A stretch of 64,000 nt of DNA from positions 1-64,000 of the forward strand of contig NZ_JAQMYP010000015.1 in the NCBI RefSeq assembly GCF_028369295.1, read 5' to 3'. Every line of letters begins with the position of its first letter. Position 1 is the stretch's first letter. This DNA comes from Streptomyces sp. HD (lineage in GTDB: Bacteria; Actinomycetota; Actinomycetes; Streptomycetales; Streptomycetaceae). Of this stretch, positions 52,000-60,712 are shown one piece after another. The position numbers were made by a program, and so were the translations under genes. The notes beneath the pieces are model-generated. The model did not search any database, had not been told where the DNA came from, and saw nothing but the letters and a program-made list of their open reading frames with translations.

Positions 52000-52899
52000 T
52001 CAGTCGACCAGCCGCAGCCGCTCCCGGCACACCCCCACGCGAACCGTCTGGCCCCAGGTCAGCTGGACCGCGTCCGTCTCCATGCCGTCCCCGAACGCCA
52101 CGAGCCGTTCGGACTCGACGGTGAGCTGCAGACGGGTCGCGGCGGCGAGTTCCCCGGCCACCAGTGACGTACCGGTGGCCGGGGACGGCCAGGCCTCGCG
52201 GACGTACCACAACAGGCGGGCCTCGGTCGGGGCGGGCAACCGCAGTCGCCCGCCCCGCTCCTGCCACACCGACCGGATCCAGCCGGTCGCCCCCGTCCCG
52301 GTGCCGATGAGCACCCCGGACGAGGCCTGGGCCTCGACGACACCCCCGTCGTCCTCCAGGCCCAGGCGGTATCTGGCCGTCTGGTGGCCGACGGCGCCCA
52401 GGTAGATCTCGTTGAGCGCCACCAGCCGCTGTGTGTCGTCGGCGACGGCCTCGACCATGGTGAGTTCGTCGCAGCGGCCCCCTCCGGATTGCGTGGCGGC
52501 GAGCAGTGAGCCGGTGTCCTCCGGGCGGTGACGGACCAGGACACCCGGGTTGCGGCCGGGATCGGCGTCGATGCCCAGCACCGGCTGCCCGGCCAGGTAC
52601 TTGGCCACGTTCGCGACCAGACCGTCCTGCCCGACCACGACCACGACGTCCTCCGGGGCGAACAGGAAACGGTCCAGGTCGGTCCGCTCGACCCGCGCCT
52701 GACGCCATGTCATCGGCACGGCGGAGGCGACCTCGGCCAGCGCCCGCCCGGCGCGCTGGTGGCGCTCCGCGATCTCCCGGATGTCGCGGCCCCGGGAGGA
52801 GAGGAAGAAGGCGGCCTGGCCGTGAGTGCCGTGCCGGGCCACCAACTCCTCGTACTCCGTGGTGCGATGGACGAGAACGACCCGTGGGGCGAGGCTCAC
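52000..52899 (-). CDS. NAD-kinase-like protein
   Basis: A 299-residue protein with the fold of NAD/diacylglycerol kinases. The nucleotide-binding GGDG motif is altered to VGQDGLVANVAKYL (one Gly replaced by Gln). The following strand VLGIDADP, the NE motif ALNEIYLG and SSGVLIGTGTGATGW match the NAD-kinase C-terminal domain. It may be a divergent NAD(H) kinase, a different sugar/lipid kinase, or a nucleotide sensor. The GTG start overlaps the SPFH gene (GTGA); the two form an operon. Confidence 0.75.
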   Translation of the reverse strand: MSLAPRVVLVHRTTEYEELVARHGTHGQAAFFLSSRGRDIREIAERHQRAGRALAEVASAVPMTWRQARVERTDLDRFLFAPEDVVVVVGQDGLVANVAKYLAGQPVLGIDADPGRNPGVLVRHRPEDTGSLLAATQSGGGRCDELTMVEAVADDTQRLVALNEIYLGAVGHQTARYRLGLEDDGGVVEAQASSGVLIGTGTGATGWIRSVWQERGGRLRLPAPTEARLLWYVREAWPSPATGTSLVAGELAAATRLQLTVESERLVAFGDGMETDAVQLTWGQTVRVGVCRERLRLVD

Positions 52900-53942
52900 T
52901 CCTGCTCCCGCGTCCCGAGCCGGGCGAGCAGCCCCGTCAGCACGTCCGGCGACACCGTCACGCTGTCGATCCGCGGCAGGTTCTCCGCCAGCCGCGTCCC
53001 GGTGAGGGCGTGCAGAGTGGCCACGTCCACCTCGGCGTGCACCCGCAGCCAGGCCGCCTGCGCCTGCGCCCGCGCCTCACCGACTTCACGCGCCCCCTCG
53101 GCCTCGGCCCGGGCCAGCCGCACGGACCGGGTGGCCTCGGCGTCGGCGAGCCGAACGGTGCGTGCCGCCTCGGCCTCGGCCCTGACCGCGTCGGCCGACG
53201 CGTGCTCCTCGGCCTCGCGGCGCGCGTTCGTACCGCGCTGCTCCACCAACTGCTCCTCGCGGCACGCGAGTTCGATCTGGCTGGCCAGTTCGTTCTCGGC
53301 GATGGTCCGCTCCCGCTCGACGGCCACCGCCCGCCGTTCGTACGTCGCCCGGTCCGCCTCCTGCTGGATCTGCTCCCGGGCCGGGGTGCGCAACGCCCGC
53401 TCCACCTCCGGTTCCGGACGCAGCGCCACGACGCGTACGGCGACCACCTCGATGCCGGTCGCCGGCAGGCGGGGCTCCCCGGCGAGGCCGGCCGCGATCC
53501 GCTCTCGCACCGCCGTCAGCCCCGTCTGGTGGGCGTCCAGGGCCGCCGACAGCGGCGTACGCGCGAGGACGTCCAGGGCGTGCTGCTGTGCCGTCTCCGT
53601 CAGGAGCGTGCCCAGCTGTTCCAGCGGGGTGCCCCGCCAGGCGCCCGTGTCCGGGTCGATGGAGAAGTCCAGGCGCGTCGCGGCCATCGCCGGGTCGCTG
53701 ATCCGGTAGGTGACCGTCGCCTGTACGGCCACGTCCTGGAAGTCGGACGTACGGGCATGGAAGGTCATCGCCAACTCCCGGTCGTGGACCGGGACTTCGG
53801 AGAGCGCGGCGGTCAGCGCACGGAACCAGAAGCTGAGCCCGGGACCGTCGTGCAGCAGCTTTCCGCCGCGGTGGTGGCGGATGTGCGCCGTGGGTGCGCC
53901 GCGCAGATGGCGCCAGCCGAGGCGCCGGGTGATGTCGGCCAT
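52896..53942 (-). CDS. SPFH/Band-7-domain protein
   Basis: A 348-residue protein. After a 30-residue N-terminus without a membrane helix, the SPFH core is seen (LSEVPVHDRELAMTFHARTSDFQDVAVQATVTYRI). A long charged Ala/Arg/Glu-rich coiled coil (~200-310) follows, then a short C-terminal domain. This is the stomatin/prohibitin architecture that scaffolds oligomeric rings on membranes, but here without its usual hydrophobic anchor. The start at ATG 53942 has GAGGGGGC. It precedes and is coupled to the NAD-kinase-like gene. An 18-bp inverted repeat lies 13-67 bp before its ATG. Confidence 0.85.
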   Translation of the reverse strand: MADITRRLGWRHLRGAPTAHIRHHRGGKLLHDGPGLSFWFRALTAALSEVPVHDRELAMTFHARTSDFQDVAVQATVTYRISDPAMAATRLDFSIDPDTGAWRGTPLEQLGTLLTETAQQHALDVLARTPLSAALDAHQTGLTAVRERIAAGLAGEPRLPATGIEVVAVRVVALRPEPEVERALRTPAREQIQQEADRATYERRAVAVERERTIAENELASQIELACREEQLVEQRGTNARREAEEHASADAVRAEAEAARTVRLADAEATRSVRLARAEAEGAREVGEARAQAQAAWLRVHAEVDVATLHALTGTRLAENLPRIDSVTVSPDVLTGLLARLGTREQE

Positions 53943-53954
53943 GAAGCCCCCTCT

Positions 53955-54009
53955 TTTTCGTCCCCTTGACGATAAGCGTGAGGCCCACTTGTCGTCAAGG
54001 GGACGAAAA
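53955..54009. promoter_or_regulatory. 18-bp perfect inverted repeat in the SPFH/arginine deiminase intergenic region
   Basis: The arms TTTTCGTCCCCTTGACGA (53955-53972) and its exact complement (53992-54009) flank a 19-base loop. As minus-strand RNA it would form a hairpin just before the SPFH ribosome site. As DNA it could be a large operator shared with the divergent arginine deiminase gene at 54064. The TTGACGATAAGC-like arm end also looks like a -35 region. Confidence 0.75.
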
Positions 54010-54063
54010 GAAGAAGGGGGCAAGTAGGGGGTGAACACGGTCCCCGGTGGTCAGGATGGAGGC

Positions 54064-55287
54064 ATGGCGTTTCATGTCGACTCCGAGGCCGGGCGGCTGC
54101 GCCGCGTCATCCTGCACCGGCCGGATCTTGAGCTCAAAAGGCTCACCCCCAGCAACAAGGACGCGCTGCTCTTCGACGACGTGCTGTGGGTCCGCCGGGC
54201 GCGCGCCGAGCACGACGGGTTCGCCGACGTGCTGCGCGACCGGGGTGTCACCGTCCATCTCTTCGGCGACCTGCTCACCGAGGCCCTGGAGCTCCCGGCG
54301 GCCCGGAGGCTCGTCCTGGAGCGGGTCTTCGACGAGAAGGAGTACGGGGTGCTCGCCACCGACCACCTCCGTGCGGCCTTCGAGGGCCTGCCCTCGCCCG
54401 AGCTGGCCGAGGCCCTAGTCGGCGGCATGACCAAGCGGGAGTTCCTGGAGGTGCACCCCGAGCCGACCTCCGTGCGCTTCCATGTCATGGAGCTCGACGA
54501 CTTCCTCCTCGCACCCCTGCCCAACCACCTCTTCACCCGTGACACCTCCGCCTGGATCTATGACGGCGTCTCGGTCAACGCGATGCGCTGGCCCGCCCGG
54601 CAGCGCGAGACCGTGCACTTCGAGGCGATCTACCGACACCATCCGCTGTTCCGCGAGGAAACGTTCCACTTCTGGTCCGAGGGGCAGGCGGACTACCCCT
54701 CCACCATCGAGGGAGGGGACGTCCTGGTGATCGGCAACGGCGCGGTGCTGATCGGCATGAGCGAGCGGACGACGCCCCAGGCCGTCGAGATGCTCGCCCA
54801 CAAGCTGTTCGCCGCCGGGTCGGCGCAGACCATCGTGGCCCTCGACATGCCCAAGCGGCGTGCGCTGATGCATCTCGACACCGTGATGACGATGGTCGAC
54901 GGCGATGTCTTCACCCAGTACGCCGGGCTCGGCATGCTCCGCTCGTACACCATCGAACCGGGCGCCGGCGACAAGGAACTGAAGGTCACCGACCATCCGC
55001 CGGAGCACATGCACCGCGCGATCGCCGCCGCCCTCGGACTGAACGAGATCCGGGTCCTGACCGCGACGCAGGACGTCCACGCGGCCGAGCGCGAGCAGTG
55101 GGACGACGGCTGCAATGTGCTCGCCGTCGAGCCGGGTGTCGTAGTGGCCTACGAGCGGAACGCCACCACCAACACGCATCTGCGCAAGCAGGGCGTCGAG
55201 GTGATCGAGATTCCGGGCAGCGAGCTGGGGCGGGGGAGGGGTGGGCCGCGCTGTATGAGCTGTCCGGTCGAGAGGGCGGCCGTATAG
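54064..55287 (+). CDS. arcA: Arginine deiminase
   Basis: A 407-residue enzyme that converts arginine to citrulline and ammonia. The substrate and catalytic motifs are visible: FTRDTSAWI with Asp, the EGGDVLVIG segment (Glu), HLDTVMTMVD with catalytic His, and the C-terminal nucleophile Cys in GGPRCMSCP. The ATG at 54064 (preceded by GGATGGAGGC) begins AFHVDSEAG, the family N-terminus. It is followed 100 bp downstream by ornithine carbamoyltransferase, giving two of the three steps of the deiminase pathway; carbamate kinase is not in the window. Confidence 0.95.
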   Translation: MAFHVDSEAGRLRRVILHRPDLELKRLTPSNKDALLFDDVLWVRRARAEHDGFADVLRDRGVTVHLFGDLLTEALELPAARRLVLERVFDEKEYGVLATDHLRAAFEGLPSPELAEALVGGMTKREFLEVHPEPTSVRFHVMELDDFLLAPLPNHLFTRDTSAWIYDGVSVNAMRWPARQRETVHFEAIYRHHPLFREETFHFWSEGQADYPSTIEGGDVLVIGNGAVLIGMSERTTPQAVEMLAHKLFAAGSAQTIVALDMPKRRALMHLDTVMTMVDGDVFTQYAGLGMLRSYTIEPGAGDKELKVTDHPPEHMHRAIAAALGLNEIRVLTATQDVHAAEREQWDDGCNVLAVEPGVVVAYERNATTNTHLRKQGVEVIEIPGSELGRGRGGPRCMSCPVERAAV

Positions 55288-55347
55288 GGGAGATGTGTGC
55301 CAGGTGACGAAGGTCGCCCTGTATAGAAATGCTGATGGTCGTATAGA
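55282..55347 (+). repeat. GTATAG direct repeats upstream of argF
   Basis: GTATAG occurs at 55282 (within the arcA stop), 55321 and 55341; the last two read GTATAGA and are exactly 20 bp apart. TATAGA resembles a -10 hexamer, so they may mark promoters or in-phase regulator sites for argF. Confidence 0.4.
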
Positions 55348-55387
55348 CTTCCAAGGTCCCCTGTACTCGTACCTCTGGAGCGCCCTC

Positions 55388-56395
55388 ATGGCGACTGTCC
55401 CGACCGCCCTCGCCGGCCGCCACTTCCTCAAGGAGCTCGACTTCACCGAGCAGGAGTTCCTCGGGCTGGTCGAGCTGGCCGCCGAGCTGAAGGCCGCCAA
55501 GAAGGCCGGGGCCGAGACGCAGTACCTGCGGGGCAGGAACATCGCGCTGATCTTCGAGAAGACCTCCACGCGTACGCGCTGCGCCTTCGAGGTGGCCGCC
55601 GCCGATCAGGGTGCCTCGACGACGTACCTGGACCCCTCGGGCTCGCAGATCGGCCACAAGGAGTCCGTGAAGGACACCGCGCGCGTGCTGGGGCGGATGT
55701 ACGACGGGATCGAGTACCGCGGGGACAGCCAGGCGAACGTGGAGGAGCTGGCGCGGTACGCGGGCGTGCCCGTCTTCAACGGCCTGACCGACGACTGGCA
55801 CCCCACCCAGATGCTGGCCGACGTGCTGACGATGACCGAGCACAGCGGCAGGCCGCCCAAGGAGATCACCTTCGCCTACCTGGGCGACGCCCGCTTCAAC
55901 ATGGGCAACTCGTACCTGATAACCGGCGCGCTGCTCGGCATGGACGTCCGGATCGTCGCGCCCAAGGAGTACTGGCCGGGCGACGAGGTCGTGGCCCGGG
56001 CCCGCGAGCTGGCGGAGGGCAGTGGCGCCTTCATCACCCTCACCGAGGACGTTGCCGAAGGAGTGCGCGGCGCCGACTTCGTCGCCACCGACGTGTGGGT
56101 GTCCATGGGGGAGCCCAAGGAGGTCTGGGACGAGCGCATCGCCGCGCTCGGCGCCTATGCGGTGACCATGGACGTGCTGCGGGCCACCGGGAACCCCGAC
56201 GTCAAGTTCCTGCACTGTCTGCCGGCGTTCCATGATCTCGGCACGAAGGTCGGCCGCGAGATCTTCGAGAGCCATGGGCTGCAGTCGCTTGAGGTGACCG
56301 ACGAGGTCTTCGAGTCGGTGCACTCGGTGGTCTTCGACGAGGCGGAGAACCGGATGCACACGATCAAGGCGGTCTTGGTGGCGACGCTGGGTTGA
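55388..56395 (+). CDS. argF: Ornithine carbamoyltransferase
   Basis: A 335-residue carbamoyltransferase. The carbamoyl-phosphate site EKTSTRTRCAFE (STRTR), DWHPTQMLADVLT and the ornithine-site HCLPAFHD motif identify it as OTC rather than aspartate carbamoyltransferase. Placed after arginine deiminase it can run in the catabolic direction (citrulline + phosphate to ornithine + carbamoyl phosphate), though the same enzyme type is anabolic elsewhere. The ATG 55388 has CTGGAG upstream. Confidence 0.95.
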   Translation: MATVPTALAGRHFLKELDFTEQEFLGLVELAAELKAAKKAGAETQYLRGRNIALIFEKTSTRTRCAFEVAAADQGASTTYLDPSGSQIGHKESVKDTARVLGRMYDGIEYRGDSQANVEELARYAGVPVFNGLTDDWHPTQMLADVLTMTEHSGRPPKEITFAYLGDARFNMGNSYLITGALLGMDVRIVAPKEYWPGDEVVARARELAEGSGAFITLTEDVAEGVRGADFVATDVWVSMGEPKEVWDERIAALGAYAVTMDVLRATGNPDVKFLHCLPAFHDLGTKVGREIFESHGLQSLEVTDEVFESVHSVVFDEAENRMHTIKAVLVATLG

Positions 56396-56424
56396 TTCGC
56401 GGGGAGCGCCGCAGGGGTGTGGGC

Positions 56425-56505
56425 GATCCGCCGGCCATCGGTTGGGTGTGGCTCGTCGCGCCCACGCGGCGGTGGCCGCATATTCAGCACAGCCCCGCGC
56501 CCCTG
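56425..56505 (-). repeat. Streptomyces-type intergenic repeat element, copy A
   Basis: On the minus strand the element begins CAGGGGCGCGGGGCTG and continues TGCGGC, ACCGCCGCG, GGGCGCGAC, AGCCACA. The same order occurs in the opposite orientation at 58167-58246. Related sequences are scattered in intergenic regions of many Streptomyces genomes. This copy lies 8 bp past the stop of the anti-sigma-type gene. Confidence 0.8.
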
Positions 56506-56512
56506 AAGTCGG

Positions 56513-56965
56513 TCAGACAGGGCGGCGTTGAGCAGGTACCGACGGCAGTCGGAACCACACCGCCTTGCCCGAGTCCGTCGGACGGTGGCCGCAGGAGGAG
56601 CTCAGGGCGCGGATCAGGAGCAGCCCGCGACCGTGCTCCTGCCAGGGGTCGGGGTCGCCGACGGCCGGGCGGGTCAGGTTGCCCGGCGGGGCCGGGTCCC
56701 GGTCGTGCACCTCGACCTGGCAGCCGGACGGCAGCAGCTCCACCACCAGCTCTATCGGGCCGTGGCCCGCGGTGTGCTCCACGGCGTTCGCGACCAGCTC
56801 CGCCGTGAGGAGCTCCGCGGTGTCGCTGTCGGCGGCATGCTCCAGCTCGGCCAGCGCCGTACGGACCAATGCACGGGCCACAGGCACGGCCGCGGCGGTG
56901 TGCGGCAGCGCGATACGCCAGGAGGCGGAGGCAGCGGAGCGATCTTGCAAGGCGGGTCCGTTCAT
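56513..56965 (-). CDS. RsbW/SpoIIAB-like ATP-binding protein (anti-sigma or kinase)
   Basis: A 150-residue GHKL-fold ATPase domain alone. The N box ELLTAELVANAVEHT binds Mg-ATP, CQVEVHDRDPAPP is the G1 region, and HGRGLLLIRAL the G2 region. Such stand-alone proteins in Streptomyces act as anti-sigma factors or as serine kinases on anti-anti-sigma partners. No sigma or anti-anti-sigma gene is adjacent, so the partner is unknown. Confidence 0.88.
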   Translation of the reverse strand: MNGPALQDRSAASASWRIALPHTAAAVPVARALVRTALAELEHAADSDTAELLTAELVANAVEHTAGHGPIELVVELLPSGCQVEVHDRDPAPPGNLTRPAVGDPDPWQEHGRGLLLIRALSSSCGHRPTDSGKAVWFRLPSVPAQRRPV

Positions 56966-57305
56966 GAGCAGGCTGTCCTGCTTTCAACCTTATGAATGGT
57001 ACGGCGCCACTCGGCAGAGGCATCCGACGGGCACCGTTCGGGACCTTCGGCCCCGACTGCTGGGCGGCTTACCCAGGTGAACGGTCGGCCTCGCACGGAC
57101 GATCCCGCCGTTACCGCGGTGTCGACGAGTCGTGACGGATGTGACGGGGCCAGGTCACATCCAGGCCACACCAAGGTCACACCCGATCGGGTTATCGCGC
57201 GGTCGTGACGACGGTCAAAGTTGGGTGATAACTTCGAGGGACAGAGCTCGAAGGGTAGAGCTCAGTGATGCAGTGCCCGCCGTCCGTCCGAGGAGGCCGC
57301 ACGTC
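56966..57305. other. Divergent intergenic region with probable promoter of the aryl-CoA cluster
   Basis: No gene is seen. GTTATC (57191-57196) and GATAAC (57227-57232) form an inverted repeat, and GATAAC is also a plausible -10 hexamer with GTGACG (57205-57210) as -35. Two GAGCTC palindromes lie just downstream. These could be sites for the cluster's PaaX regulator. Confidence 0.35.
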
Positions 57306-58133
57306 ATGAGTCCCTTCACCGGCTCCGCCGCCCGCACCCCCGAGTGGAGGCATCTGCGGGTCGAGCACGCCGACGGGGTCGCCACCGTTACCCTCGCCCG
57401 CCCCGAAAAACTCAACGCGCTCACCTTCGGCGCCTACGCCGACCTGCGCGATCTGCTCGCCGAGCTGTCCCGCGAGCGGGCGGTACGGGCGCTGGTACTG
57501 GCCGGTGAGGGCCGCGGCTTCTGCTCCGGCGGTGACGTCGACGAGATCATCGGCGCGACCCTGTCCATGGACACCGCCCAGCTGCTCGACTTCAACCGGA
57601 TGACCGGGCAGGTGGTGCGGGCCGTACGGGAGTGCCCGTTCCCGGTGATCGCGGCGGTGCACGGAGTGGCGGCGGGAGCCGGTGCCGTACTGGCCCTCGC
57701 CGCCGACTTCCGCGTCGCCGACCCCACCGCCCGCTTCGCCTTCCTCTTCACCCGGGTGGGCCTGTCGGGCGGCGACATGGGCGCGGCCTATCTGCTGCCG
57801 AGGGTGGTCGGCCTCGGCCACGCGACCCGGCTGCTGATGCTGGGCGAACCGGTGAGGGCGCCCGAGGCCGAGCGCATCGGGCTCATCAGCGAGCTGACGG
57901 ACGAGGGTCGGGTGGACGAGGTCGCGGGGGCACTCGCCCGGCGCCTCGCCGACGGCCCGGCGTTGGCGTACGCCCAGACGAAGGCCCTCCTGACAGCCGA
58001 GCTGGACATGCCACTGGCGGCAGCGGTGGAAATGGACGCGTCGACGCAGGCGCTGCTGATGAACGGCGAGGACTACACGGAATTCCACGCGGCGTTCACG
58101 GAGAAGCGTCCACCGAAGTGGCGGGGGAGGTAG
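57306..58133 (+). CDS. Enoyl-CoA hydratase/isomerase-family protein
   Basis: A 275-residue crotonase-fold enzyme. The oxyanion-hole segment GEGRGFCSGGDVDEI and the second one AAVHGVAAGAGAVLALAADFRVA are present, followed by GLSGGDMGAAYLLPRVVG. The Asp in the first motif suggests hydratase or isomerase chemistry on a CoA ester. It stands immediately before the two-domain aryl-CoA monooxygenase and may hydrate its ring product. The ATG at 57306 follows a GGAGGCC-like site. Confidence 0.88.
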   Translation: MSPFTGSAARTPEWRHLRVEHADGVATVTLARPEKLNALTFGAYADLRDLLAELSRERAVRALVLAGEGRGFCSGGDVDEIIGATLSMDTAQLLDFNRMTGQVVRAVRECPFPVIAAVHGVAAGAGAVLALAADFRVADPTARFAFLFTRVGLSGGDMGAAYLLPRVVGLGHATRLLMLGEPVRAPEAERIGLISELTDEGRVDEVAGALARRLADGPALAYAQTKALLTAELDMPLAAAVEMDASTQALLMNGEDYTEFHAAFTEKRPPKWRGR

Positions 58134-58135
58134 AG

Positions 58136-60529
58136 ATGCTCTCGGCCAAGGGGGCTGCAACGCCGCCAGGGGCGCGGGGCTGCGTTGAATTTGCGGCTAC
58201 CGCCGCGCGGGCGCGACCAGCCACATCGAACCCGCAGCCGCCGACGAAGAAGAACCACCCCCTGCGAGTCGCAATCATCGGCGGCGGCCCCGGCGGCCTC
58301 TACGCCGCGGCGTTGCTGAAACGCCTCGACCCCAGCCGTGAGGTCACCGTCTGGGAACGCAACGCCCCCGACGACACCTTCGGCTTCGGAGTGGTCCTCT
58401 CCGACGAGACCCTCGGCGGCATCGAACACGCCGACCCCGTGGTCTACGAGGCCATGCAATCCCACTTCACCCGCTGGGACGACATCGACATCGTCCACCG
58501 AAACTCCCGCCAGACCTCCGGAGGACACGGCTTCGCGGCACTCGGCAGAAAACGCCTCCTGGAAATCCTGCACGACCGCTGCCACACCCTCGGCGTAGAG
58601 CTCCGCTTCCGCTCCGAGGCCCCCTACCCCGCCTGGCTGGCGGAGGCATACGACCTCGTCATCGCCGCCGACGGTGTGCACAGCACCACCCGCGAGGCCT
58701 ACGCCCATGTGTTCCGGCCCCATGTGGCCGAACACCACTGCCGTTACATCTGGCTCGCCGCGGACTTCGCCTTCACATCCTTCCGCTTCGAGATCGCCGA
58801 GACCGAGCACGGCGTGATGCAGCTGCACGGATACCCGTACGCGCCCGACGCCTCCACCGTGATCGTCGAGATGCGGGACGAGGTCTGGCAGGCGGCCGGG
58901 TTCGCGGAACTCGACGAGCAGGAGTCCGTCGAGCGCTGCGCCAAGATCTTCGCGGAAGCACTCGGCGGACGGCCCCTCAAGTCCAACAAGTCGGCCTGGA
59001 CGACCTTCCGCACGGTCGTCAACGAGCGCTGGTCGCACGGCAACATCGTCCTGCTCGGCGACGCCGCCCATACCGCTCACTTCTCCATCGGCTCCGGCAC
59101 CAAACTGGCCGTCGAGGACGCCCTGGCACTCGCCGCCTGCCTGGAGGAACAGCCTTCCCTGGAGCGGGCGTTGGCGGCCTACGAGGAGGAACGCAAGCCG
59201 GTCGTCGCCTCCACGCAGCGCGCCGCCCGCGCCAGCCTGGAGTGGTTCGAGAACCTCGGCCTCTACCTCGACCAGCCGCCGCGGCAGTTCGCCTTCAACC
59301 TGCTCACCCGCAGCCGCCGCGTCACCCATGACAACCTGCGCCTGCGCGACGCCCACTTCACCGAGTCCGTGGAGGGCGAGTTCGGCTGCCCGCCTGGCAC
59401 GCCCCCGATGTTCACCCCCTTCCGGCTGCGCGGCCTGACCCTGCGCAACCGGGTCGTCGTCTCCCCGATGGACATGTACTCCGCCACGGACGGCATCCCC
59501 GGCGACTTCCACCTCGTCCATCTCGGCGCCCGTGCCCTCGGCGGCGCCGGCCTGGTGATGACCGAGATGGTGTGCGTCAGCCCGGAAGGACGGATCACCC
59601 CCGGCTGCGCGGGCCTCTACACCGGCAGGCAGGCCGACGCCTGGAAGCGGATCGTGCAGTTCGTGCACGCCCAGGCACCCGGCACCGCGATCGGCGTGCA
59701 GCTCGGCCACAGCGGCCGCAAGGGGTCGACCAAGCTGATGTGGGAGGGCATGGACGAGCCCCTGGAGGACGGCAACTGGCCGCTCGTGGCGCCGTCCCCG
59801 ATCCCCTACAAGCCGTACAGCCAGACCCCGCGCGAGCTGAGCCGCTCCCAACTCACCGACATCCGGGAGCAGTTCACGGCGGCCGCCTGGCGCGCCGCCC
59901 GGGCCGGCTTCGACCTCCTCGAACTGCACTGCGCGCACGGCTATCTGCTCTCCGGCTTCCTCTCCCCGCTCACCAACCGGCGCACCGACGCCTACGGGGG
60001 CTCCTTGGAGAAACGGCTCCGCTTCCCACTCGAAGTCTTCGACGCCGTGCGCGGCGTATGGCCGGAGGAACGGCCCATGACCGTCCGTATCTCCGCCACC
60101 GACTGGGCCGAGGGCGGCACGACCGGCGACGACGCCGTCGAGATCGCCCGCGCCTTCGCCGCGCACGGCGCCGACGCCGTCGACGTGTCGACCGGGCAGG
60201 TCGTGGCCGACGAGCGGCCGGAGTTCGGGCGGTCGTACCAGACGCCGTACGCGGACCGGATCCGCCACATCACCGGCCTCCCGGTGATCGCGGTCGGTGC
60301 GATCTCCTCCTGGGACGACGTCAACTCCCTGGTCCTGGCGGGCCGCACGGACCTGTGCGCCCTCGCCCGCCCCCACCTCTACGACCCGCACTGGACGCTG
60401 CACGCGGCGGCCGAGCAGGGCTACGTCGGTCCGGGCGTCGTCTGGCCGGCCCCGTACCGGGCGGGCAGCCGCCGCCCGCAGACCGGACGCACAGACGCCC
60501 CCAAACCCCGGCTCACGCTGGGAACTTGA
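58136..60529 (+). CDS. Two-domain aryl-CoA monooxygenase/reductase (2-aminobenzoyl-CoA or salicylyl-CoA type)
   Basis: A 797-residue fusion. Residues ~43-410 are a class A FAD monooxygenase (VAIIGGGPGGLYAA, LVIAADGVHS, LGDAAHTAHFSIGSGTKLA). Residues ~425-780 are an old-yellow-enzyme-type FMN reductase (SPMDMYSATDGIPGDFH, VQLGHSGRKG, HCAHGYLLSGFLSPLTNRRTDAYGG). This architecture is known from 2-aminobenzoyl-CoA monooxygenase/reductase and from salicylyl-CoA 5-hydroxylases. The first ~40 residues have no homologue feel and are encoded by an intergenic repeat. The ATG 58136 has a strong GGGGGAGG site, and no better start exists near residue 43. Confidence 0.9.
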   Translation: MLSAKGAATPPGARGCVEFAATAARARPATSNPQPPTKKNHPLRVAIIGGGPGGLYAAALLKRLDPSREVTVWERNAPDDTFGFGVVLSDETLGGIEHADPVVYEAMQSHFTRWDDIDIVHRNSRQTSGGHGFAALGRKRLLEILHDRCHTLGVELRFRSEAPYPAWLAEAYDLVIAADGVHSTTREAYAHVFRPHVAEHHCRYIWLAADFAFTSFRFEIAETEHGVMQLHGYPYAPDASTVIVEMRDEVWQAAGFAELDEQESVERCAKIFAEALGGRPLKSNKSAWTTFRTVVNERWSHGNIVLLGDAAHTAHFSIGSGTKLAVEDALALAACLEEQPSLERALAAYEEERKPVVASTQRAARASLEWFENLGLYLDQPPRQFAFNLLTRSRRVTHDNLRLRDAHFTESVEGEFGCPPGTPPMFTPFRLRGLTLRNRVVVSPMDMYSATDGIPGDFHLVHLGARALGGAGLVMTEMVCVSPEGRITPGCAGLYTGRQADAWKRIVQFVHAQAPGTAIGVQLGHSGRKGSTKLMWEGMDEPLEDGNWPLVAPSPIPYKPYSQTPRELSRSQLTDIREQFTAAAWRAARAGFDLLELHCAHGYLLSGFLSPLTNRRTDAYGGSLEKRLRFPLEVFDAVRGVWPEERPMTVRISATDWAEGGTTGDDAVEIARAFAAHGADAVDVSTGQVVADERPEFGRSYQTPYADRIRHITGLPVIAVGAISSWDDVNSLVLAGRTDLCALARPHLYDPHWTLHAAAEQGYVGPGVVWPAPYRAGSRRPQTGRTDAPKPRLTLGT
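58167..58246 (+). repeat. Streptomyces-type intergenic repeat element, copy B, inside a coding N-terminus
   Basis: The element (CAGGGGCGCGGGGCTG ... TTGCGGC, ACCGCCGCG, GGGCGCGACCAGCCACA ... CCCGCAGCCG) matches copy A at 56425-56505 in opposite orientation. It lies between the strong ribosome site/ATG at 58136 and the FAD motif, so it is apparently translated as residues ~11-37 of the monooxygenase. Confidence 0.8.
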
Positions 60530-60712
60530 GGGGGCATCCGCTCATCGGGGTGTGCTGCAGAGCGGCCATCCCGGCGGTCGGCGTCGTACCGTCCGCAGAC
60601 GGGCGATCGTGGTCCTGCCCGCGCTCGGCAGCCCCGTCAGCCAGACCGTGGCCCCTGGGCCCTTGACGTGGTGGTCATGCGCAACAGTCCTCATCTCATG
60701 GTGTGCCCGAGG
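60530..60712. other. Gap between convergent genes
   Basis: 183 bp between the monooxygenase/reductase and the convergent PaaX gene. No coding frame with a ribosome site and no clear hairpin terminator was found. Confidence 0.4.
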
